A program made the translations under genes and the position numbers. From contig NZ_JASBQE010000013.1 of the NCBI RefSeq assembly GCF_029960785.1, positions 118,880-182,879 of the forward strand: a stretch of DNA of 64,000 nt. The letters run 5' to 3'. Every line of letters starts with the position of its first letter. Positions within the stretch are counted from its first letter, which is position 1. Origin of the DNA: Polyangium sp. 15x6. Lineage in GTDB: Bacteria > Myxococcota_A > Polyangia > Polyangiales > Polyangiaceae. The notes under the pieces are model-generated. The model ran no database searches and had not been told where the DNA came from. It saw only the letters and a program-made list of their open reading frames with translations. Positions 30,796 through 39,412 of this stretch are shown in pieces.

Positions 30796-32283
30796 ATGTC
30801 GGTTCCAGACGAACGAAGCACGCACAGAGGTCTGACCGTCGCAGGCCTCGTGCTCTGCCTCGCCATGGCCGCGCTCGAGGCCACCGTCGTGGCCACCGCG
30901 ATGCCCACCGTCACGGGGGATCTCGGCGGCATCCAGTATTATTCGTGGGTCACGAACGCCTACCTGATCACGTCGGCGATCACGGTCCCCATCTTCGGCA
31001 AGCTCGCGGATCTGCATGGTCGAAAGCCCGTCTTGCTCGCGGGGATCGCCATCTTCCTCCTGGGATCGGCGGCGAGCGGCGCGGCGCGGTCGATGCCCGC
31101 GCTCATCGTGTCCCGCGCGATCCAGGGGCTCGGCGCCGGGGCCATGCAGCCGATGCCGATCACGATCATCGCGGACATCTTCGGCATCGAGGAGCGCGCG
31201 AAGCTGCAAGGCTTCTTCGGCGCGGCGTGGGGCTTCTTCGGGCTCGTCGGGCCGATCATCGGCGGCCTCATCGTCGAGAATGTCTCCTGGCGCTGGGTCT
31301 TCTACATGAACCTGCCCTTCGGCGTGGCCGCCGCGGGCCTGCTCGTGACGGCCTTGCACGAGCGCGTGGAGCGGAAGAAGCGCCGCCTCGATCTCGCCGG
31401 CGCGGCCCTGCTCGCGAGCTTCGTGACGGCGCTGCTCCTCGCAAGCTCCGGGGTGCACGACTCCGCCGCGTGGAAGTTCGTCCTTGCCACCGTGCTTTCG
31501 CTCGCGGCCTTCATCGCCGTCGAGCGTCGCGCCGAGGAGCCGCTCCTGCCGCTCTCGCTCTTCACGCGCCGCGTGATGGCGCTCTCGTCCGCGATGGGCG
31601 CGGTCATCGGCGGCGCGATGATCGCGATCCTCACGTACGTGCCCCTGTTCATCCAGGGCGTGCGCGGCGGGACGCCGACCCAGGCGGGCAGCTCCATCAC
31701 GCCCATGCTCGTCACGTGGCCGATCGCGAGCTTCGTCGCCGGCCGGCTGCTGCCGCGGGTGGGCTTCCGCGCGCTCGTTCGCCTGGGGATGGGCTGCACC
31801 GGGGCGGCCGCGGTCGCGCTTCCCTTCATCGCCGAGCAAGGGCCCCTCGCGCTGCGCGTGGTGACCGGGCTCTTCGGGTTCGGGATGGGCTGCGCCAACA
31901 CGGCGCTCGTCATCGCGGTGCAGACCTCGGTGCGCTGGGAGCAGCGCGGCATCGCGACCGCGAGCACGATGTTTTTCCGGACGATCGGCGGCGCCGTCGC
32001 GGTCGGCGTGATGGGTGGCGTGATCGTCGCGGCGCTCGGGAAGGACGAGTCACTCCCGAAGGACGCGGCGAGCCGAGCGCTGTCACGGGAGGGGATGTCC
32101 ACGCTCGGTCCCGACGTCGTGCAGCGGATCTCGGGCCTGCTCGACGCGGGCCTCGGGACGGTCTTCTGGATGATCGCGGGGCTCGGTTTCACCGCGTTCG
32201 TGGCGGCCCTGTTTTTCCCGGACGTACAGCTGGAGACGAAGACATCGAAGTCGGCCCCCGCGCCGGCGCCTCCCGCGCATTGA
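30796..32283 (+). CDS. MFS drug exporter, DHA2 (14-TMS) type
   Basis: A 495-residue proton-driven multidrug exporter. Fourteen hydrophobic segments are inferred. Motifs include the DHA2 N-terminal ALEATVVATAMPTVTGDLGG, loop motif A GKLADLHGRKPVLLAGI, SRAIQGLGAGAMQP, and the central WRWVFYMNLPFG signature of EmrB/QacA-type exporters. Transported compound unknown. No TetR gene is adjacent. Ends 24 bp from the convergent minus-strand pair. Confidence 0.92.
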   Translation: MSVPDERSTHRGLTVAGLVLCLAMAALEATVVATAMPTVTGDLGGIQYYSWVTNAYLITSAITVPIFGKLADLHGRKPVLLAGIAIFLLGSAASGAARSMPALIVSRAIQGLGAGAMQPMPITIIADIFGIEERAKLQGFFGAAWGFFGLVGPIIGGLIVENVSWRWVFYMNLPFGVAAAGLLVTALHERVERKKRRLDLAGAALLASFVTALLLASSGVHDSAAWKFVLATVLSLAAFIAVERRAEEPLLPLSLFTRRVMALSSAMGAVIGGAMIAILTYVPLFIQGVRGGTPTQAGSSITPMLVTWPIASFVAGRLLPRVGFRALVRLGMGCTGAAAVALPFIAEQGPLALRVVTGLFGFGMGCANTALVIAVQTSVRWEQRGIATASTMFFRTIGGAVAVGVMGGVIVAALGKDESLPKDAASRALSREGMSTLGPDVVQRISGLLDAGLGTVFWMIAGLGFTAFVAALFFPDVQLETKTSKSAPAPAPPAH

Positions 32284-32307
32284 TCGTTTGACGACCAAAT
32301 AGATCGT

Positions 32308-33360
32308 TCAGGGAGCAGGCGCTGCCGTCGGGCTCCGCCGCGAGCGCGGCTGGATCTTGGTCACGCGCGGGTTCGGCGTGAGATCGAGGCCGAAGGCGAT
32401 GCCGAGGCTCGCGCGTACGTCGTGCAGAGGGGCGAGCTCGAGCGCGGGGGGAACGAGGCGATAGCTGGCTTCGAGGAAGGCGGAGATCGGCTCGTCGTTG
32501 ATCGCGAGGATCGTCCGCTCGACGCGGCCGTAGCCGAGCGCGCCGAGCTTCCACGTGCGCTCGCTGGTCCAGTGGGGCGCGACCTCGGCGCGGGTGTCGA
32601 GCGAGAGGAGCCCGTCCTGCGTTTCGAAGCGGAAGCGGAGCGAGGCGGCCGTCCCGGGGGCGACGCGATGCACGAGGCGAGGGCGCGCGATCGAGCCCTC
32701 GGGGCCGGTGCCGCGTTGCGGGCCGTAGACGTCGAGGTCGTACCGCACGCCCACGCCGATCTCGATGCTGCGGCCGGGATGGTTGGAGCGCAAAGGATCG
32801 AGGTAGGCAGTGGCGCGGGCGACGGAGACACGCAAGAAGGGGATCGCCGCGCCGTCCGCGGCGCCCGTGGGCAGGGCGCGTGGGACGGTGACGCGGCCGA
32901 TCTCGCCGTCGAAGCCGACGTCGAAGGGGAAGGGGATGCTGAGCGGCGGCGAGGAGGGCAGGACGATGCGAGGCGCGAGGTCGTGGCGATGCGCGGCGGC
33001 GCCGTAGAGCGCGGCGTCGAAGGAGGGCATGTCGCCGAACGGGCGGACGAAGGGCGCGATGAAGCCCGAGAGGATGCGTTGATCGAATTGCCATTCGACC
33101 CGCGAGGGGCCCTCGCCGAAGGCATAACGACGGCGGACGGAGATGCCCGCGTGGACCTCGAGCGCGGGGGTGATGCGGCCCTTTTCGTTGCGCGCGCCGG
33201 AGGCAGCGGCGCCGAGGCGGATGCGGCTCTCGGGATCGAAACGAACGCGGAACGTGCGGCCTTTGGGCGAATGGATGAAATCTCCCTCGTCCGCCGCGGC
33301 CATGGGCGCGGTGGTGACGGCGATCGCGGCGATCGCGGCGGTGAGGGAGCGTCGGATCAC
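32308..33360 (-). CDS. Secreted protein, paralogue of the upstream gene
   Basis: A 350-residue exported protein of unknown function. The signal peptide ends near APMAAADEG. It shares two blocks with the preceding gene product: GRTFRVRFDPESRIRLG at the start of the mature part and LAINDEPISAFLEASYR near the end. It is beta-rich with a regular pattern of amphipathic strands and a Pro-rich tail, consistent with an outer-membrane barrel or periplasmic lipid-binding protein. GTG 33360 overlaps the upstream stop (GTGA), so the pair is coupled. Confidence 0.65.
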   Translation of the reverse strand: MIRRSLTAAIAAIAVTTAPMAAADEGDFIHSPKGRTFRVRFDPESRIRLGAAASGARNEKGRITPALEVHAGISVRRRYAFGEGPSRVEWQFDQRILSGFIAPFVRPFGDMPSFDAALYGAAAHRHDLAPRIVLPSSPPLSIPFPFDVGFDGEIGRVTVPRALPTGAADGAAIPFLRVSVARATAYLDPLRSNHPGRSIEIGVGVRYDLDVYGPQRGTGPEGSIARPRLVHRVAPGTAASLRFRFETQDGLLSLDTRAEVAPHWTSERTWKLGALGYGRVERTILAINDEPISAFLEASYRLVPPALELAPLHDVRASLGIAFGLDLTPNPRVTKIQPRSRRSPTAAPAP

Positions 33361-34589
33361 GGGTCCTCGAAGGCGGGCATCGGCTCGAAGACGCGCGGCG
33401 GGGCGCCGAAGGACATGCGCAGGCCCGCGAAGAAGCGGAGCTCGACCGCCCGCACGTCACGCAAAAAATCGTTCTGCGTGCGGCCCTCGGCCGCGAGGCG
33501 GGCCGAGATGGGCTGGTCGTTGATCGCGACGAGCACGCCCTCGTACGCGAACGAGCCCGCGAGGCGATTGACGGTCTCGCCCGTGAGGTCGCCCGAGACG
33601 ATGGTGGGGCGGCGGAAGGTGAGATCACTGAAGAGATAATGCAGGCCGCCCTTGCCGAGGCTGATGCGCGACTCGATCGCGGCCGTGGGTCCGATGAAAT
33701 AATTGCCCGATTTGCCGGAGACGATCTTCCGATCCTGCCAGTGCGCGCCGAAATCGCCGCCGATTTCGATGCGGAGGTGGCTGTACATGTCGTCCGATTG
33801 CCAGGGGTTCCAGGCGACGTGGAACTCGCCGAACTCCATGTCGAGGGCGTCGCGGAACGAGGGCTGGCGATCGAGGACGGAGAGGACGCGGAAGCCGAAG
33901 CCCATGCGCGGCAGGATCGGGTGGACGTCGGGCTCGCCGAAGAAGGTGCTGATCCAGAAGAGCGGGCGCCTGTGCTCGTGCTGGTAATCGTAGGAGAGGA
34001 GCGTGCCGCGGAGCTCGAGGTCGGCGAAGGTGGCGCTGCCCTCGAGGATGCGGAGATCGTGCCGGGCGCGCCTTCGCGGCGAGAGAATGCTGAGGTGAAT
34101 GCCCATCTCGGCGTTCGCCCGGGCAAACGGAAAGCCGGGGGGGACGGCGAAGCCGCGGCTCGATTGCAGGGTGGGAGCCCAGCCGACGCCGATGTAGAAG
34201 CGGTTCAAGAGGTCGAATTTGACCTGAAAAGCCCGGCCGCTCTCGCCGCGCGCGTAGCCAGGCGGGGCCTCGGCGACCGCGGGGACCATGCGGGCGCGGC
34301 GCGCGAGCTGCCGATATTCGTCGTCGCTGTGGGCCGAGCAGGGCTGGACCTTGTCGAGCGGATCGCCGATGCCGACCATCTCGCCGGGGGCGACGAGGCA
34401 CGTCTCTCCTTTGGCGTCCTGCGTGCATTGGACGCGGAGCGTCTTCCCCTCCTTCAGATGATAACAGCTCACGGACTGATCCCAGCGGAGCGCGGGCGGG
34501 GCGTCGTCCGCCGCGGCGGGCGCCGCGAACGCGAGGAGCGGGGCGGTGAGCAGCGCGGAGAGGATGAGGCGTCGGGGAGGTGATCGCAC
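33357..34589 (-). CDS. Secreted beta-rich protein, first of a paralogous pair
   Basis: A 410-residue exported protein of unknown function. GTG 34589 has a GAGG site and starts a signal peptide (LILSALLTAPLLAFAAPAAA). The mature N-terminus has a small Cys-containing domain (VSCYHLKEGKTLRVQC). The block GRAFQVKFDLLNRFYIGVG and the late VAINDQPISARLAAEGR match the downstream paralogue. Many alternating-hydrophobic strands suggest an outer-membrane barrel. Overlaps the next gene by 4 bp. Confidence 0.65.
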   Translation of the reverse strand: MRSPPRRLILSALLTAPLLAFAAPAAADDAPPALRWDQSVSCYHLKEGKTLRVQCTQDAKGETCLVAPGEMVGIGDPLDKVQPCSAHSDDEYRQLARRARMVPAVAEAPPGYARGESGRAFQVKFDLLNRFYIGVGWAPTLQSSRGFAVPPGFPFARANAEMGIHLSILSPRRRARHDLRILEGSATFADLELRGTLLSYDYQHEHRRPLFWISTFFGEPDVHPILPRMGFGFRVLSVLDRQPSFRDALDMEFGEFHVAWNPWQSDDMYSHLRIEIGGDFGAHWQDRKIVSGKSGNYFIGPTAAIESRISLGKGGLHYLFSDLTFRRPTIVSGDLTGETVNRLAGSFAYEGVLVAINDQPISARLAAEGRTQNDFLRDVRAVELRFFAGLRMSFGAPPRVFEPMPAFEDP

Positions 34590-34876
34590 GGTGTTACCTC
34601 GTGGCGAAGGCGCCGGCGCGCGAAAAAGAGATCGCGGCATCCAGCAAGCTATCAAGGGAGAAGCATGCGGCGTGCCTACAACGGGGCAGGGGAGAGAGGA
34701 GAGACCTGTCCATTCCGAACATGCAGAACTTCGACGACGACCGGCGGAAATTCGACAGGGTCTGCGAACGGGCGGACGCGGATCGGCGCGGGATCCTGCC
34801 AACACGGCTGCGCACGTGGCGCGCCGTGCCTTTGCCGACATTGAGCGGTCCGGGGTGTCCTTGCTAGATTTGGCCG
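34590..34876. other. Divergent intergenic region
   Basis: 287 bp between the paralogue pair and the esterase gene. A TAGATT hexamer at 34865-34870, seven bases before the ATG at 34877, resembles the TAGACT -10-like motif seen elsewhere. I see no RNA gene or repeat. Confidence 0.4.
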
Positions 34877-36580
34877 ATGATGAAGACCTTCCGATCCTTG
34901 GTTCGACGGGCAAACACATTCCAGGCGGCCGTGGCCCTCACGGCGGTCTCCCTCACGGGGTGCAGCGACGATCCGGCGCAAAACCCGCCCTGCGTGGGCG
35001 ATGCGTGCAATCCCCCCGAGCAGATGTGCGTGCCGACGATGGACTTCGAGGGGCTCGACGGCGGGCTCACGGAGACGCTGCGCAGGTTCTACAATGGCAG
35101 CGGCGACGGGGGGCTCGCGCACATCACGTACTGGAGCCTCAAGGCAGGGACGCCCGAATTCGACGAGCTTCCGGCCGAGGAGCAAGCGAAGGTCAAGAAG
35201 ATGCAGGCGAGCGTCCTGCATTCGCTGAAGCTCGCGCCAAAGGACGAGGTGGCCGGCATCGAGGTCACGGGCACGCTCACGGTGACCGAGGGCGGGGTCA
35301 CGCGGACGCAGGAGATCGTGCTGAAGATGCCGAATGATTGGAACGGCAAGCTCGTGGTGGCCGGGACGCCCGGGACGCGCAATGAATTCTCGAACGATGG
35401 GACGATCGTTCCCTGGGTGCTGAAGCGCGGCTATGCGTACGTGGCCGGGAACAAGGGAATGACGAACGGCGGGGTTGATGGGAACGCGACCTTGCTCTCG
35501 AAGACGCACCCGACGCAGCATTGGGGCGCGATGATGCTGGATCTCGCGGCGTGGGCCTCGACGTCGCTCGAGATCGTGACGTGCAGAGCGCCGACGCACG
35601 TGTATGCGGTGGGGCTCTCGAACGGCGGATACCAGGTGCGGCGCGCGCTGGAGCTCGATCACGAGCGCGAGAAGGCCGGCGGAAAGCGGATCTTCGCGGG
35701 CGGGCTCGACTGGTCGGGCGCGTACTGGCCCGACGCGCGGGTGCTCGACAAGGACAAGGACGGGGCGGTGACGCCGGCCGAGTATGCCGCGGCAAACCAC
35801 CTCGTGAGCACGAACGAGCGCGCGGCGCTGGCGATGAAGTGGGCTTACGATCCCGCGACGCTCTCGACGCCGGCCGCGTACACGGAGATGCCGCCGTTCT
35901 CGGGGGCGCAGGATGCGATGATCGCCGCGGGTTTCGGCGCGCCGTCGGCGACGATCTGGAGCGCGTACAACACGGCGTTCGATTCGCTGAAGGCGTCGCT
36001 CCCGCAATTCAAGGGGATCGGGTACTACAACTTCACGGCGTATTACTTCAAGGCGGAGCTGCTCGGCCACGATCTCACCGAGAGCGCGGTGTATAGCTGC
36101 TTCCCGCCGAACGATACGGATCCGCCGCCGTTCTACGCGTTCCTGGCCTCGGCCGAGGATGCGGGCTGGACGCCGGAGAGCGTGTCGTATGCCCTGAAAA
36201 ACGCGAATACCGGCGAGTTCTCGGCGCCGCTCGTGAGCATCCACGGCGACGCGGACGGGCTGCTCGGGGTGATCGCGAACGCGGAGGCCTACCGCGACGC
36301 GGTGACCGCATATGGCGATCCGGACATGTATCGGCTCTACGTGGTGGCTGGCGGCGGCCACGTGGATCTGCATTCGGACGGGGTGCTCGATTTCGATTTC
36401 GACGGCACGCCGGCCGAGGAGGGCGCCCAGGACGAGTTCACGATCCTGCAGCCTTACGCGGAGCGCGCGTTCGACGCCCTCGTGGAGTGGGCCGAAAAGG
36501 GCACGGCGCCGCCGCCGAGCAAGACGCTGGCCGCGGATCCCGTGAACGATCAGCTCGACGCGTCGAAGATCGAGCTATAG
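34877..36580 (+). CDS. Secreted alpha/beta-hydrolase with an EF-hand-like loop
   Basis: A 567-residue lipoprotein (VSLTGC, Cys29), similar to 3-hydroxybutyrate-oligomer/tannase-type esterases. The nucleophile is Ser248 in VGLSNGGYQ. The Asp and His are in SIHGDADGLLG and GGGHVDLH. An insertion carries the 12-residue loop DKDKDGAVTPAE (291-302), a perfect EF-hand Ca2+-loop pattern. Early Cys residues may form disulfides. Alternative start ATG 34880. Substrate unknown. The gene ends at the edge of a palindromic element. Confidence 0.78.
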   Translation: MMKTFRSLVRRANTFQAAVALTAVSLTGCSDDPAQNPPCVGDACNPPEQMCVPTMDFEGLDGGLTETLRRFYNGSGDGGLAHITYWSLKAGTPEFDELPAEEQAKVKKMQASVLHSLKLAPKDEVAGIEVTGTLTVTEGGVTRTQEIVLKMPNDWNGKLVVAGTPGTRNEFSNDGTIVPWVLKRGYAYVAGNKGMTNGGVDGNATLLSKTHPTQHWGAMMLDLAAWASTSLEIVTCRAPTHVYAVGLSNGGYQVRRALELDHEREKAGGKRIFAGGLDWSGAYWPDARVLDKDKDGAVTPAEYAAANHLVSTNERAALAMKWAYDPATLSTPAAYTEMPPFSGAQDAMIAAGFGAPSATIWSAYNTAFDSLKASLPQFKGIGYYNFTAYYFKAELLGHDLTESAVYSCFPPNDTDPPPFYAFLASAEDAGWTPESVSYALKNANTGEFSAPLVSIHGDADGLLGVIANAEAYRDAVTAYGDPDMYRLYVVAGGGHVDLHSDGVLDFDFDGTPAEEGAQDEFTILQPYAERAFDALVEWAEKGTAPPPSKTLAADPVNDQLDASKIEL

Positions 36581-36701
36581 CAGGCTGTCGAGAAACGCCG
36601 CGAGCGCCCTGGAGCTAGGGAGGAGGACGCAGGAATACGCAAGTATTCCGAGGACGACGACCGACGATCCAGGGCGCGCAGCAAGTTTATCGATAGCCTG
36701 C
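36580..36701. repeat. 122-bp palindromic MITE-like element between convergent genes
   Basis: The ends form a long imperfect inverted repeat: GCAGGCTGTCGAGAAAC versus reverse-complement GCAGGCTATCGATAAAC, continuing to matching CGCCCTGGA arms. At the centre is a perfect hairpin, GGAATAC-GCAA-GTATTCC (36632-36649), with a GNRA-type tetraloop. The element fills the space between the esterase stop (36580) and the DUF4145 stop (36705). It may be a non-autonomous transposon, a bidirectional terminator, or both. Confidence 0.65.
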
Positions 36702-36704
36702 CGG

Positions 36705-37340
36705 TCAGGAGGGCCGCTCGGGCGCGTCTGCTGCGAGCCGCCCTCGCTGGCGCCGCGCCTGCATGCGCCGGAACTTCTCCCGCAGGTGATAGAGCGTCTC
36801 CAGGAGCGCGCCCAGGAATTCGAGCGCCTCTTTCGCGTCCTGATGCGAGGCCTTCGGGTCCGTGGGAAGGACGCCGACGTCGCCGAGGAACCGGAGCTCC
36901 TCGCCCCAGCGGCAAAGCTCCTCGCTGATGAGGCCCTTCGTGTACAGCGCCCGCAGGCCGTCGAGGAAACGCTCGTGATCGGGCGCGAACTCGCGAACCA
37001 CGACCTCCAGCGTACGCCGCGCCATGACCGCCGTCGCCATCCACGCGCCGGCCGCCTCGCACCGCAGCGTCTCCTGGTACGACTCCATCACCCGCGGCGG
37101 GAGCTCGAAATCGATGGGCCGGAGCACCGAGGGCCAGAGCTGCCTCGGCTCCGCGGCCGCGCCGTCGGTTTCGTGCTCGTATTCGACCAGCCCAACGCGG
37201 TTGCAGCGGGCGCAGTGGCCGAAGACGTAGTCCTTCGAGGTCCCGTCCTGCTGCTGGTACTTGTGCTCGCCGTGGTGCACGAGCTGCACCTGCATGCGAC
37301 ACGCCTGGCAATAAAAGCTCGGGTTGCGCTGCGTCGACAT
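36705..37340 (-). CDS. DUF4145 domain protein with N-terminal zinc ribbon
   Basis: A 211-residue cytosolic protein. The N-terminus has two CxxC pairs (YCQACRM; HCARCNR), a likely zinc ribbon. The central helical region LRCEAAGAWMATAVMARRTL and FLDGLRALYTKGLISEEL match DUF4145, found in many restriction- or defence-associated proteins but without known activity. ATG 37340 has an AGGAG site. No restriction gene is adjacent. Confidence 0.8.
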   Translation of the reverse strand: MSTQRNPSFYCQACRMQVQLVHHGEHKYQQQDGTSKDYVFGHCARCNRVGLVEYEHETDGAAAEPRQLWPSVLRPIDFELPPRVMESYQETLRCEAAGAWMATAVMARRTLEVVVREFAPDHERFLDGLRALYTKGLISEELCRWGEELRFLGDVGVLPTDPKASHQDAKEALEFLGALLETLYHLREKFRRMQARRQRGRLAADAPERPS

Positions 37341-37450
37341 GGCTACTCCTCGCGACGATGGAAGCCAACTCTTTCACGGCGAACGGCCGGGGGCAATGCC
37401 CATTCCGTGCCCCGCGCCCCCGGTGCCCGCATGTGCGCGGGCCCCCCGGG

Positions 37451-38050
37451 TTACTCGTCGTCCGGTTTCGCGTCTTCGTACTTCGGCGCGAGCGGCGCGC
37501 TCTGCCCCTTGGGGTCGAGCAGCTCGAAGGTATTGACGCAGAGACCGAGCGGGACGACCCACACGTCCCAGATGTCGAGCGGCGCCATTCCGATGAGCGT
37601 GAACAGGCGATTGCCGTCCTCGAACATCGTGATGCGCAGCTTGAGCTTGCCGAAATCGCTCGCCTGCACCGCGACCGCGTCCGCGGCCCAGCCGAATGCG
37701 AACTTGTTCAGCTTCATGCGCTGGAGCGCGAGCTGCTGGAGATAACATTGCCGCTCGAGCCATTCGGCCACGTTGCCCTTCTTCGGCGCGGGGCGGACGC
37801 CGACCGTGAAGAGGATCGGCGGGAGCATCTCCTTCGCCGCGCTGAAGAGCGCGAGCGGGGCGAACTCCGACTCCTTCGAGAAGTCGATCTTGGAGGCCGG
37901 CGCGGGCTGCTGATACCAGCCGTCGGGCAGGAGAACGCTGAAATCGAGATCCGAGCGAGGCTGCCGGACCGTGACGGTGATGCAATCCTTCAGCTCTTCC
38001 GCGTTCGGGAAGACGCCTTGGGTCGGGAGATCCGGATCGTCGAGCGCCAT
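37451..38050 (-). CDS. T6SS-island protein, DcrB/Eag-like (low certainty)
   Basis: A 199-residue soluble protein. LDFSVLLPDGWYQQP near residue 35 resembles the opening of DUF1795/DcrB-fold proteins. Eag adaptors, which hold effectors for VgrG loading, belong to this fold. Location at the 3' end of the VgrG island supports a T6SS role, but no Eag-type prePAAR effector is seen. It has a GGAAGAG site, and a TAGACT hexamer sits 25 nt upstream, so it may have its own promoter. Confidence 0.5.
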   Translation of the reverse strand: MALDDPDLPTQGVFPNAEELKDCITVTVRQPRSDLDFSVLLPDGWYQQPAPASKIDFSKESEFAPLALFSAAKEMLPPILFTVGVRPAPKKGNVAEWLERQCYLQQLALQRMKLNKFAFGWAADAVAVQASDFGKLKLRITMFEDGNRLFTLIGMAPLDIWDVWVVPLGLCVNTFELLDPKGQSAPLAPKYEDAKPDDE

Positions 38051-38075
38051 GTCGAGCTCTTCCTTGCTGGAATCG

Positions 38076-38081
38076 AGTCTA
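38076..38081 (-). promoter_or_regulatory. TAGACT -10-like hexamer before DcrB/Eag-like gene
   Basis: TAGACT on the minus strand 25 nt upstream of ATG 38050. It suggests this gene is not simply read through from the island. Confidence 0.4.
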
Positions 38082-38090
38082 GCACCTTCG

Positions 38091-39116
38091 TCACGAGGGG
38101 TCGTCGAAGACGAAGAGGTGCGCGAGAGCCTCGCCGTCGACGGCGATCGTGCGGTCGTCGAACAGGCGGGGCGTGCCGGAGACCTCGTCCGGCTCGGCGA
38201 GCGCGGCGAAGGTCTCGCGCTTGACGTCGAGCAGGACGAGGCGGGTCGTCGCCGGGTGCTCCTCGTCGCCGGGCTTTTCCGTGCGGAAGAAGGCGATGGA
38301 GCGGGCGCTCTGCGTGAACGCGGGCGTTCGCGCCGGGTCGAGGTAGCTGCTCTCGTAAAGGACCTGGCCCTCGCCTTCGAGGCGCGGGACGACGATGAGC
38401 GCGGTTTTCTCCTGGTCTTCGTGCACGCAGAAGAGGCCGAGCGTCGCGCCCTTGGGCGACCAGAAGGGCAGGATGTGGACGTTCCCGCCCGGGATCTCGG
38501 TGAAGATGGAGGTCACGACCGCGTTCTTTTCGCGCTTGACGAGCCAGACCTCGGAGATCTCCTCGCCCTCGCGCCCGGCCGTGTACACGATGTGCTCGCC
38601 GTCGGGTGAGACCACGACCTCTGCGGGGAACGAGGGATCCGCGTCGTCCTCGAAGGGGCCGAGCGCGCGCGGCTCTTCTTCGTCGAGCCCATACCGAAGC
38701 AGCGATTTTCGATAGGGATCCGCGACGAGGATGGCCTTGCCGCCGGGTGTCCAGCCAAACCCCGTCCCTTCCACGCGCCGGATCTCGCCCGGCGCGTCGG
38801 CGCTCGCCCAGCCGACGGTGCCGCGCGCGCCATGGCCGAGGAGCGGCGCGACGCGATACGCGATGTGCGAGCCGTCCGGGGAAAACGCCAGGTCCTCGAC
38901 GCGGCCGGGCTTGAAGGGGACGAGGAGCCGGGCCGAGTGGGCATGATGGGGCTCGCCGATCCAGATTCCGGTTTGTCCCTCGGGACCGTCTTCGCGGACG
39001 AAGGCGATACGATGGCCGGAGGGCGCGAGCCGGCAGAGCCGCAGGACGGCGTCGCTGGGCACGGGCGCTTGGAGCGTGCGGTGCTGGTAGCGGAGTCCGG
39101 CTAGTTGGGTGGCCAT
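38091..39116 (-). CDS. PD40/TolB-like beta-propeller protein
   Basis: A 341-residue soluble beta-propeller with PD40-type repeats: DLAFSPDGSHIAYRV, VVVSPDGEHIVYTA, PFWSPKGATLGLF and ARTPAFTQSARSIAFFR. No signal peptide is seen, so it is cytosolic. Its ATG overlaps the 3' end of the Tsi6-like gene by 16 bp. It may be a scaffold or an accessory immunity factor. No enzyme motif. Confidence 0.7.
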   Translation of the reverse strand: MATQLAGLRYQHRTLQAPVPSDAVLRLCRLAPSGHRIAFVREDGPEGQTGIWIGEPHHAHSARLLVPFKPGRVEDLAFSPDGSHIAYRVAPLLGHGARGTVGWASADAPGEIRRVEGTGFGWTPGGKAILVADPYRKSLLRYGLDEEEPRALGPFEDDADPSFPAEVVVSPDGEHIVYTAGREGEEISEVWLVKREKNAVVTSIFTEIPGGNVHILPFWSPKGATLGLFCVHEDQEKTALIVVPRLEGEGQVLYESSYLDPARTPAFTQSARSIAFFRTEKPGDEEHPATTRLVLLDVKRETFAALAEPDEVSGTPRLFDDRTIAVDGEALAHLFVFDDPS

Positions 39117-39406
39117 GCCGTGAAATATCCGTTGAGCTCGTGCAGGCGTTCGATGAAATCGGCGAGGTCCGGATCGGATGCCGGCTCGAGCTCGCGGACG
39201 GCGAGCAGGCCGATCGTGATGGATTCTCGCTCGTCCTCGGTGGGCGTGCGGTCGTTCGCCGTCATCGATTGCATGGCGGCGAGCTGGCGAGCGATGGATT
39301 CGTAGGTGGTGGAGCGCGGCGCGCCTTGGAAGCGCGCCTCGGCCTCGATCCGCGTCCGCGCGAGGACGTCGAAAAAATCCTTCCGATTGTCGAGCGGACG
39401 GTTCAT
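39101..39406 (-). CDS. Tsi6-like immunity protein candidate
   Basis: A 101-residue helical, acidic protein with no signal. The pattern SIARQLAAMQ, then ITIGLLAVRELE and DPDLADFIERLHELNGYF, resembles Tsi6-family immunity proteins, which neutralise the Tse6 NAD(P)+-degrading toxin in the recipient cytosol. It starts 6 nt after the stop of the VgrG gene with a C-terminal extension, the usual position of an immunity gene. The match is by eye and may be distant. Confidence 0.6.
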   Translation of the reverse strand: MNRPLDNRKDFFDVLARTRIEAEARFQGAPRSTTYESIARQLAAMQSMTANDRTPTEDERESITIGLLAVRELEPASDPDLADFIERLHELNGYFTAWPPN

Positions 39407-39412
39407 GCGGGA

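Noticed and set aside
36580..36701. Full insertion sequence
   Set aside because: No transposase reading frame inside; only 122 bp long.
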